The notes beneath the pieces are model-generated. The model worked only from the letters and a program-made list of their open reading frames with translations. It did not search any database and was not told the origin of the DNA. The translations under genes and the position numbers were made by a program. A stretch of 64,000 nucleotides of DNA from Ancylobacter amanitiformis. Its GTDB lineage: Bacteria; Pseudomonadota; Alphaproteobacteria; Rhizobiales; Xanthobacteraceae. Below, in pieces: positions 9,337 to 17,778 of this stretch (position 1 is its first letter; each line of letters begins with the position of its first letter). The stretch lies in the NCBI RefSeq assembly GCF_030814815.1, contig NZ_JAUSVR010000002.1:62001-126000 (forward strand), in the 5' to 3' direction.

Positions 9337-10935
9337 TCACTTCAGGTCGACGCCGTAGAAATCGTGGCGGCCGAGCGGGCTGACCTTGTAGTTCATCACT
9401 TCCTTGCGGGTCGGCTCGTAGACGACCGAGTGGGCAATGGTGAACCAGGGAGCTTCTTCCTTCACGATGACCTGCGCCTGCTCATAGAGCTTGGTGCGCT
9501 CGGCGACGTCCGAGATGGTCTTCGCCTTGTTGATCAGGTCGTCGAATTCCTTGTTGCACCACTTGGACAGGTTCTGTCCGCCCGGACGGGCGGCAGCGCA
9601 GCCGAGCAGGAAGAAGAAATTGTCCGGATCGCCATTGTCGCCGGTCCAGCCGAGCTGGCCGGTCATGTGCTCGCCCTGCTGCAGGCGCTTGCGATATTCG
9701 CCCCACTCATAGGAGACGAGCTTGGCATTGACGCCGATCTTGGCGAGGTCCGACTGCATCATCTCGGCGATACGCTTGGCGTTCGGATTGTAGGGACGCT
9801 GCACCGGCATCCACCAGAGGTCGATGTCGAGCGGGGTCTTCACGCCGGCCGCGGCCAGCATTTCCTTGGCCTTGGCGGGGTCGAACGGATAGTCCTTGAT
9901 GTCCTTGTTATAGGACCAGATGGTCGGCGGGATCGGGTTGATCGCGGCCTGGCCGGCGCCCTGGTAGACGTCCTTGATGATGGCGGCCTTGTCGATCGCC
10001 ATGTTGAACGCCTGGCGGACTTCCTTCTTGTCGAAGGGCGGCTTCTGCGTGTTGAACGAGAGGTAGCCGATGTTCAGGCCCGGCTGCGAGATCAGGTTGA
10101 CCACCGGGTCGGTCTTGAGACCGGCAATGTCGGCCGGGTTCGGCGCGATCATCACATGGCACTCACCCTTTTTCAGCTTGGCGTAGCGCGCCGTCGCGTC
10201 GGGGGTGATGGCATAGACCAGGTTGTCGAGCGGCGACTTGCCCGCGAAATAGGCCGGGTTGGCCTTGTAGCGGATGACCGCGTCCTTCTGGTAGTTCACG
10301 AAGGAGAAGGGGCCGGTGCCGACCGGGATCTGGTCGAACTGCTCGGGCGTGCCCTTCTTGAGCAGCATGTCGGCATATTCTTTGGACTGGATGGTCGCGA
10401 AGTCCATCGCAAGGTTCGCCAGCATCGGCGCGTTGGGCTCGGTGAGGGTGAACTTCACCGTGTAGTCGTCGACCTTGTCGATCGACTTGAGCAGGTCCGG
10501 CATGCCCATGTCGTTGAAGTAGTCGTAAGCACCGCCGGTGACCTTGTGGTACGGGTTCTCCGGCTTCCACATGCGGTCGAACGAGAAGATCACGTCATCG
10601 GCGTTGAAATCGCGCGTCGGGGTGAAGCCGTTGACGCCCGAATGAAACTTCACGCCCTTGCGGAGCTTGAAGGTGATCTCCTTGCCGTCGTCGGACACCG
10701 TCCAGCTCTCGGCGAGGCCGGGCACCACCTTGGTGGAGCCACGCTCAAACTCGACGAGCTGGTTGTATACGGGCCGTGCGGCGTCGAAGCTGGTGCCTGT
10801 CGTGTTGAGGGCGGGCGTGAAATTCTCGGGGCTGCCCTCCGAGCAATAGACGAGCGTCTTGGCGGCGTAGGCAGGCGCAGCGAGCACGGTGAGCATCGCA
10901 GCCGCGATGACCACCTTGGTGTTGATGACCAGCAT
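9337..10935 (-). CDS. dppA: Dipeptide ABC transporter substrate-binding protein DppA
   Basis: Periplasmic peptide-binding protein of 532 residues (SBP_bac_5 family) that delivers peptides to DppBC. A signal peptide is clear: MLVINTKVVIAAAMLTVLAA followed by PAYA and cleavage about residue 24. The mature part begins KTLVYCSEGSPENF, matching the DppA family start. Inner features include KFHSGVNGF, the VGTGPFSF motif and GNPDPDNF-like DNGDPDNFFFLLGC. The ATG at 10935 has AGAGGGG about 9 bases upstream. It is first in the operon and diverges from glutaryl-CoA dehydrogenase. Haem or glutathione binding, known for some homologues, cannot be judged. Confidence 0.93.
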   Translation of the reverse strand: MLVINTKVVIAAAMLTVLAAPAYAAKTLVYCSEGSPENFTPALNTTGTSFDAARPVYNQLVEFERGSTKVVPGLAESWTVSDDGKEITFKLRKGVKFHSGVNGFTPTRDFNADDVIFSFDRMWKPENPYHKVTGGAYDYFNDMGMPDLLKSIDKVDDYTVKFTLTEPNAPMLANLAMDFATIQSKEYADMLLKKGTPEQFDQIPVGTGPFSFVNYQKDAVIRYKANPAYFAGKSPLDNLVYAITPDATARYAKLKKGECHVMIAPNPADIAGLKTDPVVNLISQPGLNIGYLSFNTQKPPFDKKEVRQAFNMAIDKAAIIKDVYQGAGQAAINPIPPTIWSYNKDIKDYPFDPAKAKEMLAAAGVKTPLDIDLWWMPVQRPYNPNAKRIAEMMQSDLAKIGVNAKLVSYEWGEYRKRLQQGEHMTGQLGWTGDNGDPDNFFFLLGCAAARPGGQNLSKWCNKEFDDLINKAKTISDVAERTKLYEQAQVIVKEEAPWFTIAHSVVYEPTRKEVMNYKVSPLGRHDFYGVDLK

Positions 10936-11121
10936 TTGAAAAACCCCTCTTATGGACGTCACGGCGTTGGCGTGCCCGTTCGAATGGCCAGCCTATTGTT
11001 TAGTCACCGTCGCCCGCTTCCACTCAAGCATGTGTCTCGACGTTACGCAATCACACCATATGTATAGACGAAAGTCGCATGTGAATTCGCAAGGCCAGCG
11101 TTGGAGCGGCTTTGTGCGTCC

Positions 11122-11141
11122 CGCCGGCGTGCATGCCGGCG
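11122..11141. promoter_or_regulatory. Palindrome upstream of gcdH
   Basis: CGCCGGCGTGCATGCCGGCG is a perfect inverted repeat (7-bp arms, 6-base centre that is itself GTGCAT) in the 271-base divergent region between dppA and gcdH. It may be an operator. No specific regulator can be named. Confidence 0.3.
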
Positions 11142-11206
11142 TGCGAAGTTGTAAGACCATGCGGCCGCCGGTGCCGGACCGGCCAAGGTTCAGGAGACAG
11201 GATCCG

Positions 11207-12472
11207 ATGAGTGCCGCGCCTTCCGCCACCGCTGCTGGAACCGCTCCTGGAACCGCTCCTGCCGCCCGCTCGTCCGGTCGTGCGGTGTTCGACTGGGCCG
11301 ATCCGCTCGATTTCGAGGCCCAGCTCACCGAGGAGGAGCGGCTGGTCCGGGACACGGCGCGCGACTATGCACAGGAAAGGCTGCTGCCGCGGGTCGCCTC
11401 CGCCTATCTGGAGGAGCGCTTCGACCGCGAGATCATGAGCGAGATGGGCGAGCTCGGCCTGCTGGGGCCGACCATTCCCGAGGAGTTCGGCGGTGCCGGC
11501 CTCGGCTATGTCTCCTATGGCCTCGTCGCCCGCGAGGTGGAGCGGGTCGATTCGGGCTATCGCTCGGCGATGAGCGTGCAGTCCTCGCTGGTCATGCACC
11601 CGATCCACGCCTATGGCAGCGAGGCGCAGAAGCGCAGGTTCCTGCCCAGGCTTGCCACCGGCGAATGGGTCGGCTGCTTCGGCCTGACCGAGCCGGATGC
11701 AGGCTCGGACCCCGCCGGCATGCGCACCCGCGCGGAAAGGATCGATGGCGGCTACCGCCTCTCCGGGGCCAAGATGTGGATCACCAACGCGCCGATCGCC
11801 GATGTCGCCGTCGTGTGGGCCAAGCTGCGCGAGGGCGCGGGCGCGGCGGAGGACGGCGAGATCCGCGGCTTCCTGGTGGAGCGTGGGACGAAGGGGTTCT
11901 CCACCCCGAAAATCGAGGGCAAGCTCTCGCTTCGCGCCTCCATCACCGGCGAGATCGTGCTCGACGACGTGGAGGTGCCCGAGGACAGCCTGCTGCCAAA
12001 CGTCTCCGGGTTGAAGGGCCCGTTCGGCTGCCTCAACCGCGCGCGCTACGGCATTGGCTGGGGCACGATGGGGGCGGCGGAGGCCTGCTACGCGGCGGCC
12101 CGGCAGTACACGCTGGACCGCCAGCAGTTTGGCAAGCCGCTGGCGGCCACCCAGCTGATCCAGAAGAAGCTGTCGGACATGGCGACCGAGATCACGCTCG
12201 GCCTCCAGCTTGCGCTGCGTGCCGGCCGGCTGTTCGATGAGGGCAAGCTGCCGGTGGAGACCATCTCCATGCTCAAGCGCAACAATTGCGGCAAGGCGCT
12301 GGATATCGCCCGGCTCGCCCGCGACATGCATGGCGGCAACGGCATTTCCTCGGAATATCCCGTCATGCGCCACATGCTGAACCTGGAGACGGTGAACACC
12401 TATGAGGGCACGCACGACATTCACGCGCTGATCCTCGGCCGGGCGATTACCGGGCATCAGGCGTTCTTCTGA
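11207..12472 (+). CDS. gcdH: Glutaryl-CoA dehydrogenase
   Basis: FAD enzyme of 421 residues that oxidises and decarboxylates glutaryl-CoA to crotonyl-CoA in lysine, hydroxylysine and tryptophan breakdown. The subgroup is recognised by [41 protein letters not shown] and the C-terminal [16 protein letters not shown]. The catalytic base is Glu400 in [20 protein letters not shown], the GCDH position and not that of straight-chain acyl-CoA dehydrogenases. ATG 11207 is preceded by AGGAGA. The first 25 residues are an Ala/Ser/Pro tail. Confidence 0.93.
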   Translation: MSAAPSATAAGTAPGTAPAARSSGRAVFDWADPLDFEAQLTEEERLVRDTARDYAQERLLPRVASAYLEERFDREIMSEMGELGLLGPTIPEEFGGAGLGYVSYGLVAREVERVDSGYRSAMSVQSSLVMHPIHAYGSEAQKRRFLPRLATGEWVGCFGLTEPDAGSDPAGMRTRAERIDGGYRLSGAKMWITNAPIADVAVVWAKLREGAGAAEDGEIRGFLVERGTKGFSTPKIEGKLSLRASITGEIVLDDVEVPEDSLLPNVSGLKGPFGCLNRARYGIGWGTMGAAEACYAAARQYTLDRQQFGKPLAATQLIQKKLSDMATEITLGLQLALRAGRLFDEGKLPVETISMLKRNNCGKALDIARLARDMHGGNGISSEYPVMRHMLNLETVNTYEGTHDIHALILGRAITGHQAFF

Positions 12473-12508
12473 GCGATGCGTCGGCGGCGCGCCTCGGCGG
12501 GGAAGGCG

Positions 12509-12910
12509 TCAGTCTTCCTCCGCCAGCGCGGCGATCAGCATCTGCGCGGTGGCGGGGTTCAGCGCCAGCGGGATATCGTAGACCAGCGCCACGCGCATCA
12601 GCGCCTTGACGTCGACATCGTGCGGCTGGGCGGTCAGCGGATCCACCAGAAACACGAGCGCGCGCACCTGGCCTTCGGCGATCAGCGCGCCGATCTGCTG
12701 GTCGCCGCCGAGCGGGCCGCTCTTCAGCCGCGTGAGCCGCAGTTCCGGGCAATATTCGAGGATGCGCCCGCCGGTCGTGCCGGTGGCGACGATAGGGAAG
12801 CGCGCCAGTACATGGCGATGGGCGATCGCCCAGGCCACCATGTCGTCCTTCTTGCTGTCATGGGCGATGAGCCCGACCAGACCCGGCCCCTGCGATGCGC
12901 CAAGTGTCAT
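12509..12910 (-). CDS. mgsA: Methylglyoxal synthase
   Basis: Converts dihydroxyacetone phosphate to methylglyoxal and phosphate, a bypass that relieves sugar-phosphate stress. The 133-residue protein has the complete family signature: [13 protein letters not shown], the phosphate-binding [23 protein letters not shown] with the catalytic aspartate, and [18 protein letters not shown]. The start is ATG 12910 or GTG 12916, and neither has a strong ribosome site. It lies 97 bases downstream of the Rrf2 regulator on the same strand. Confidence 0.93.
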   Translation of the reverse strand: MTLGASQGPGLVGLIAHDSKKDDMVAWAIAHRHVLARFPIVATGTTGGRILEYCPELRLTRLKSGPLGGDQQIGALIAEGQVRALVFLVDPLTAQPHDVDVKALMRVALVYDIPLALNPATAQMLIAALAEED

Positions 12911-13007
12911 CCGCACCCCGCCATCATCCCGAATCCGCTGTCACGACATGCCCGAAATCACGAAACCGCATGCCGTGGCTACCGCCGGACTGCCGCCTGA
13001 CAGGGGC

Positions 13008-13457
13008 TCAGATATTGTACATCAGGTCCGCGTCGGGTGTGCTGGCGAAGACCACCATGTCGTGCAGCGTCATCCGGTCGAGAATGTCCGACATCGCATC
13101 GCGCACCTTGGTCATGGTGATGCGCACCGCGCAGGCCGGCAGATCCTCGCAGTCCTGGCAGGGCACATAGGCGCTCTTGGACGCGCACCCGATCGGCGCC
13201 AGCGGCCCGTCCAGCGTGCGGATGATATGGCCGATGCGAATCTCGCGTGGCGTCTTGGCGAGGGCATAGCCGCCGCCCGGGCCCTTCTTGGAGCGCAGCA
13301 TGCCGGCATTGCGCAATTCCAGCAGGATCGCGTCGAGAAATTTCTTGGGGATGTTGTTGGCGGTGGCGATCTCCTGGCCCATGGCGCTGCTGCCCGGTTC
13401 CAGCTTCGCCAGAAAGAGCATGGCCTTGAGGCCGTACTTTCCCTTGTTGGTCAGCAT
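13008..13457 (-). CDS. Rrf2-family transcriptional regulator
   Basis: Winged-helix DNA-binding protein of 149 residues. It starts MLTNKGKYGLKAMLFLAKL, the usual Rrf2 opening, so ATG 13457 is preferred over an upstream ATG at 13469. The recognition helix and wing are in NNIPKKFLDAILLELRNAGM and SKKGPGGGYALAKTP. Four cysteines (spacing C-x8-C-x2-C-x5-C, residues about 100-120) sit where IscR, NsrR and RirA bind an Fe-S cluster, so it may sense iron-sulfur, redox or NO status. The spacing fits none of those three exactly. Its target is unknown; the adjacent mgsA gene is a candidate. Confidence 0.85.
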   Translation of the reverse strand: MLTNKGKYGLKAMLFLAKLEPGSSAMGQEIATANNIPKKFLDAILLELRNAGMLRSKKGPGGGYALAKTPREIRIGHIIRTLDGPLAPIGCASKSAYVPCQDCEDLPACAVRITMTKVRDAMSDILDRMTLHDMVVFASTPDADLMYNI

Positions 13458-13556
13458 GTCCGCCCACAATCTCGCGTTAGGCCGCAGTCAATCCACGTCC
13501 GTGATACGCTATATAGATGATAGAGGGGCAGTGATATTGCCAGCGCTGATTTCCGC

Positions 13557-13718
13557 TCAGCGCCCGGCCTCGGCTGTCGTGGCCGCTGTCGTGGCCGCCG
13601 TCGGCGCCGCGCTCTCGCTGGCGAAAGGATGCGCGAACAGGATCGCGCCGAACACGATGGCATAGGCGAGCGCGAAGAGCAGCTTGTCGCGATAATGGCG
13701 GATGCTGGTCTGGCTCAT
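13557..13718 (-). CDS. Small single-pass membrane protein, 53 residues, unknown function
   Basis: Reads MSQTSIRHYRDKLLFALAYA, then a hydrophobic run through residue 28, then an Ala/Thr-rich tail with two AATTA-like repeats. One membrane helix (about residues 13-31) is visible and the basic N-terminal end suggests a cytoplasmic N-terminus. It ends 99 bases before the Rrf2 gene on the same strand. No family is recognised. The ATG at 13718 is preceded by GAGGAAGGGGCG, a plausible ribosome site, which supports expression. Confidence 0.55.
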   Translation of the reverse strand: MSQTSIRHYRDKLLFALAYAIVFGAILFAHPFASESAAPTAATTAATTAEAGR

Positions 13719-13774
13719 GGGCGCCCCTTCCTCGGTGGCCCATAATCTATCAACAATATGGAATTAGTAAACCC

Positions 13775-15109
13775 TCAGCGCGGCTCGGTCGCCCCGATCC
13801 GGCCCGCCGCCTCGAAAGCGGTGGTGAAAGCGGCCACGCGCCGGTCGATACGGATATCGGAGGTGCGCAGCGGGCGCGCCAGCGACAGGCCTTCCAGCGA
13901 GCGCGCGCGCGAGAGCGCCACATAGGCCTGCCCGGCCGCGAAGGTACCGCTGTCGAAGTCGATGCGGGCATCGTCCAGCGTCAGGCCCTGCGCCTTGTGC
14001 ACCGTCACCGCCCAGGCCGGCACCAGCGGCAGCTGGGAATAGGTGCCGACCACCTTGGCCGCGATCTGCCCGGTCGTCTCGTCCCAGTCATAACGGATGC
14101 GTTCCCAACTGGTGCGCTCGATCTCGACCACGCCTGCCCCGTCCAGCCGCACGAAGGCGCGATCAGGTGCGAGGCCGATAATGGTGCCGACCGAGCCGTT
14201 GACCCATTGCTTCTCGGGATCGTTGCGCACCGCCATCACCCGCGCGCCAACCTTCAGCACCAGCGTCTCGGGAACCGGCAGCCGGTCGGTGGCAAGGTCG
14301 AACTCGCCCTCGCTCTTGCCTTCGAAGATGCGTCCCGCCTCCGCCAGACCTTCGAGGCCGCGCCGGTTATAGGCGTCGACACGGGCATTGGTGGGCGCCA
14401 GCACGACCGGGACCCGCCCCGGCCGATGCTCGCGGAAGGAGGCGGCATTGATGGCGGCAACCGCGCGCTCCATCTGCCGGCCCATGCGCAGATCGGCCAG
14501 ATGCGCCACGAACTCTTCGTCGGTCTGCCGGTAGACCTGCGTGAACGGCAGGCGCGCCACCTCCACCTCGCGCAGCACGCGGGCGTCGAAGGCGAAGGGG
14601 CCCTCATAGCCGAGATGGCCGAGAATCTCGCGCTCGGCCGTCGGCACCACGGGCGGCAGCTGCAGGAAATCGCCGACCAGCACCACCTGAACCCCGCCGA
14701 ACGGGGCGGGATCGCTGCGCGCGATGCGCAGGCAGCGGTCGACCGCATCGAGCACGTCGGCGCGCACCATCGACACCTCGTCGATGACGAGACGCTCCAG
14801 TTTCTTCATCAGCGTGCGCTTGGGGCTGCGCGGCTTGACCTGGTCGGGATCGACGAGGCGGGGCGGCAGGCCGAAGAAGGAATGGATGGTCTGCCCGCCA
14901 AGCTGCAGCGCGGCAACGCCGGTGGGGGCGAGGAAAGCCTGCCGTCCGCCGCCATGACGCCGCAGGGCATGCAGGAAGGTGGTCTTGCCCGTGCCCGCGC
15001 CCCCCAGAACCATGATGAGCGGCGCCCCCTCGCGCACGAGGGCGAGCGGGGCGGCGAAGGCCTCCTCCGGCAGGGAGGGGCGAATCGTGGCGGCGGGCAG
15101 CGTGTTCAT
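13775..15109 (-). CDS. PIF1/RecD2-like ATP-dependent DNA helicase
   Basis: Superfamily 1B-type helicase of 444 residues. Motif I is VLGGAGTGKTTFLHAL near residue 40, followed by the PIF1-type block APTGVAALQLGGQTIHSFF. Walker B is VIDEVSMVRADVLD, and VLVGDFLQLPPV and FTQVYRQTDEEF follow. Near the C-terminus stands WAVTVHKAQGLTLDDARIDF with YVALSRARSLEGL, the canonical motifs V and VI. It is shorter than eukaryotic PIF1 and lacks extra domains. ATG 15109 is chosen over an upstream ATG at 15145. A role in replication-fork or quadruplex processing is inferred from the family. Confidence 0.88.
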   Translation of the reverse strand: MNTLPAATIRPSLPEEAFAAPLALVREGAPLIMVLGGAGTGKTTFLHALRRHGGGRQAFLAPTGVAALQLGGQTIHSFFGLPPRLVDPDQVKPRSPKRTLMKKLERLVIDEVSMVRADVLDAVDRCLRIARSDPAPFGGVQVVLVGDFLQLPPVVPTAEREILGHLGYEGPFAFDARVLREVEVARLPFTQVYRQTDEEFVAHLADLRMGRQMERAVAAINAASFREHRPGRVPVVLAPTNARVDAYNRRGLEGLAEAGRIFEGKSEGEFDLATDRLPVPETLVLKVGARVMAVRNDPEKQWVNGSVGTIIGLAPDRAFVRLDGAGVVEIERTSWERIRYDWDETTGQIAAKVVGTYSQLPLVPAWAVTVHKAQGLTLDDARIDFDSGTFAAGQAYVALSRARSLEGLSLARPLRTSDIRIDRRVAAFTTAFEAAGRIGATEPR

Positions 15110-15146
15110 GGGCGCAATGGAGCACAGCCCGGCGCGGGGAGCCAAT

Positions 15147-15986
15147 TCAGTGCAGCTTGATGAGGGTGAGGCCGCCGATCACCATGAAGGCGCCGATGAT
15201 ACGGTCGGTACGCAGGGGTTCGCGCAGGATCGCCACCGACATGATGGCGCCGAACAGCACGCTTGATTCGCGCACCGCCGTCACCAGGCCGATCGGTGCT
15301 TGCGTCATCGCCCAGACCGAGAGCCAGTAGCTGACGAACAGCATGGCCCCGCCCAGCAGGCCGAGCGGCAGGAAGCCGGCCATCGGCACCAGCACGCGCG
15401 GCCCCTTCCAGGCGAGGACGATGATCACGATCACCACCGCGTCGCAGACGAACAGCCAGGTCGTGTAGGCATTGGCCGAGCCGGAAATGCGCGCCGCCGT
15501 GCCGTCGATCACCGTGAAGGCGGTGACGGCGAGGCCCGAGCCCAGCGCCAGCAGCAGCGCGCGCCCCTCCATCATGTGGCCGAACGCCTCGCGCGCCATG
15601 GTGAGGATGGCAAGCGCCAGCAGCACGATGCCAATGACGCCGATCAGGCCGATCGGCTCGCTCAGCACGAGTATCGAGATCAGCGCGGTGAGCAGCAGCG
15701 CGCTGCCGCGCGCCACGGGGTAGGTGAGGCCGAGATCGGCCCGCGAATAGGCGCCGATGAGGAAGGCGTAATAGCTCAGATGCGCCACCACCGACGCGCC
15801 GATCCATGGCCAGAGCTGCCGGTCGGGCGGGCCGATCCATAGCGCGAAGGGCAGCGCCGCCGCGCCGGCGCCCAGCCCCACCAGCACCAGCGCGCTGAAC
15901 GGGTCGAGCCTGATCTTGAGGATAATGTTCCACGCGGCCTGCATCGCGGCCGAGAGGAGGACGACCAGAAAAACGGCGAGATCCAT
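15147..15986 (-). CDS. EamA/DMT-superfamily permease
   Basis: Inner-membrane protein of 279 residues with about ten hydrophobic helices arranged as two EamA-like halves. Internal markers are GLTYPVARGSALLLTAL in the first half and TAVRESSVLFGAIMSVAI with REPL in the second, standard for drug/metabolite transporters. The substrate is not predictable. It stands 37 bases upstream of the helicase gene on the same strand. Confidence 0.85.
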   Translation of the reverse strand: MDLAVFLVVLLSAAMQAAWNIILKIRLDPFSALVLVGLGAGAAALPFALWIGPPDRQLWPWIGASVVAHLSYYAFLIGAYSRADLGLTYPVARGSALLLTALISILVLSEPIGLIGVIGIVLLALAILTMAREAFGHMMEGRALLLALGSGLAVTAFTVIDGTAARISGSANAYTTWLFVCDAVVIVIIVLAWKGPRVLVPMAGFLPLGLLGGAMLFVSYWLSVWAMTQAPIGLVTAVRESSVLFGAIMSVAILREPLRTDRIIGAFMVIGGLTLIKLH

Positions 15987-16112
15987 GGGAGGGGCCGGCG
16001 CGGGAGGGGATCACTATCTTGATACCGCATTCCGTGCCGGCAGCCGAGCCGGTTCCCGGACCCCGGCGCGTTTTTTACGTCGGGGCCGGGATATGTCAGC
16101 GCCCGGAGGCGA

Positions 16113-17606
16113 TCACAGGCCGAGTTCGGTGACGAACTTGGTGTTCACATAGGCCTCGATGGCCTCGATGCCGCCTTCCGAGCCATAGCCGGAATCCTTC
16201 ATGCCGCCGAAGGGCGTCTCCGGCAGGGCGAGGCCATGATGGTTGATCGACACCATGCCGCTCTCGACGCGGCGGGCGAACTCGTCGGCGCGCTTGGCCG
16301 AGGTGGTGTAGGCATAGGCGGCCAGCCCGTAGGGCAGGCGGTTGGCCTCGGCGATGACCGCCTCGGTGGAGGTGAAGGACTGGATCGGCACGATCGGGCC
16401 GAACGGTTCCTCGTTGAGGATGCGCGCATCCGCCGGCAGGTCGGTCAGCACGGTGGGCTGGAAGAAATAGCCCTTGTTGCCGATACGCGCGCCGCCGGTG
16501 CGCAGCGTGGCGCCCTTGGCGAGGGCGTCGGCGGTGAAGCCTTCCATCGCCTCAACGCGGCGGGCATTGGCGAGCGGGCCCATGCGGACGTCCTCGTCCA
16601 GACCGTTGCCGACCTTCACCTTGTTCACGGCCTCGGTGAACCCGTCGACGAAGCGCGCATAGAGATCCTCATGCACGAGGAAGCGCGTGGGCGAGACACA
16701 GACCTGCCCGGCATTGCGGAACTTGGCGCCCGACAGCATCCTCACCGCGTGGTCGAGGTCGGCATCCTCGAACACCACCGCCGGCGCATGCCCGCCCAGT
16801 TCCATGGTGACGCGCTTCATGTGCGCGCCGGCCAGCGCGGCGAGCTGCTTGCCCACCACGGTCGAGCCGGTGAAGGTGATCTTCTTCACGATCGGGTGCG
16901 GGATCAGATAGGAGGAAATCTCCGCCGGCACGCCGAACACCAGATTGACGACGCCCTTCGGGATGCCGGCATCCTCATAGGCCTTGATCAGCGCGGCACA
17001 GCTGGCCGGGGTCTCTTCCGGTCCCTTGAGGATGATCGAGCAGCCGGCGGCCAGCGCCGCGGAAATCTTGCGCACGGCCTGGTTGATCGGGAAGTTCCAC
17101 GGCGTGAAGGCGGCGACGACGCCCACCGGCTCCTTGTGCACCACCTGGTGGACGCCGGCCGCGCGGGCCGGGATCACGCGGCCATAGAGCCGGCGCGCCT
17201 CTTCCGCGAACCAGTCGATGATGTCGGCCGCCGCGTTGGTCTCAAGGCGGGCCTCGACCAGCGGCTTGCCCTGTTCCAGCGTCATGAGGGTGGCGATGGC
17301 GTCGGCGCGCTCGCGCAGGATCTCGGCGGCCTTGCGCATCAGCTTGTAGCGCTCGTGCGGGGCGACATGGCGCCACGTCGCGAAGCCCTTCTCGGCAGAG
17401 GTGAGCGCGGCGTCGAGGTCGGCGCGGCTGGCATGGGCGAGGGTGCCGATCACCTCCTCGGTGGCCGGATTGATGATCGGCTCGCTTGCCGGCTTGCTGT
17501 CATGGCCGCGCCCCTCGCGCCATTCGCCGTCAATGAACAGGAGGACGTCGGGAAAGCTCACGGGGGCGGAACTGGAGGTGACGGCACTGGAGGGGGCGGA
17601 GCTCAT
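16113..17606 (-). CDS. gabD: NAD(P)-dependent succinate-semialdehyde dehydrogenase
   Basis: Aldehyde dehydrogenase of 497 residues, most like GabD, which oxidises succinate semialdehyde to succinate in GABA-type degradation. Seen: [20 protein letters not shown], the cofactor site [12 protein letters not shown], catalytic Glu in [12 protein letters not shown], catalytic Cys in [14 protein letters not shown], and [19 protein letters not shown] near the end. Before the domain there are about 18 Ser/Ala residues. Start ATG 17606. It is flanked by ftsK upstream, separated by a hairpin. GabD is preferred; other semialdehydes are possible. Confidence 0.88.
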   Translation of the reverse strand: MSSAPSSAVTSSSAPVSFPDVLLFIDGEWREGRGHDSKPASEPIINPATEEVIGTLAHASRADLDAALTSAEKGFATWRHVAPHERYKLMRKAAEILRERADAIATLMTLEQGKPLVEARLETNAAADIIDWFAEEARRLYGRVIPARAAGVHQVVHKEPVGVVAAFTPWNFPINQAVRKISAALAAGCSIILKGPEETPASCAALIKAYEDAGIPKGVVNLVFGVPAEISSYLIPHPIVKKITFTGSTVVGKQLAALAGAHMKRVTMELGGHAPAVVFEDADLDHAVRMLSGAKFRNAGQVCVSPTRFLVHEDLYARFVDGFTEAVNKVKVGNGLDEDVRMGPLANARRVEAMEGFTADALAKGATLRTGGARIGNKGYFFQPTVLTDLPADARILNEEPFGPIVPIQSFTSTEAVIAEANRLPYGLAAYAYTTSAKRADEFARRVESGMVSINHHGLALPETPFGGMKDSGYGSEGGIEAIEAYVNTKFVTELGL

Positions 17607-17726
17607 GGCGGACCTCTGGAAGCTGGCGCGGCGAATGCCGGGAGGAGGAGGGTGGCACACACCTAATCCTCCTCCCGGTCCGGCGAAAGAGGCGGCGCTG
17701 CAACATCGCTGTGCGCCGAAACGCAG

Positions 17727-17754
17727 AACGGGCGGGACCATGGCCCCGCCCGTT
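17727..17754 (-). terminator. Hairpin downstream of ftsK
   Basis: AACGGGCGGG (17727-17736) and CCCGCCCGTT (17745-17754) form a perfect 10-bp stem with an 8-base loop, 25 bases beyond the ftsK stop. A TTTTAT run precedes it on the minus strand but no T tract follows. It probably insulates ftsK from gabD. Confidence 0.5.
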
Positions 17755-17778
17755 CATAAAACCGTGTGATGGCTGAAC

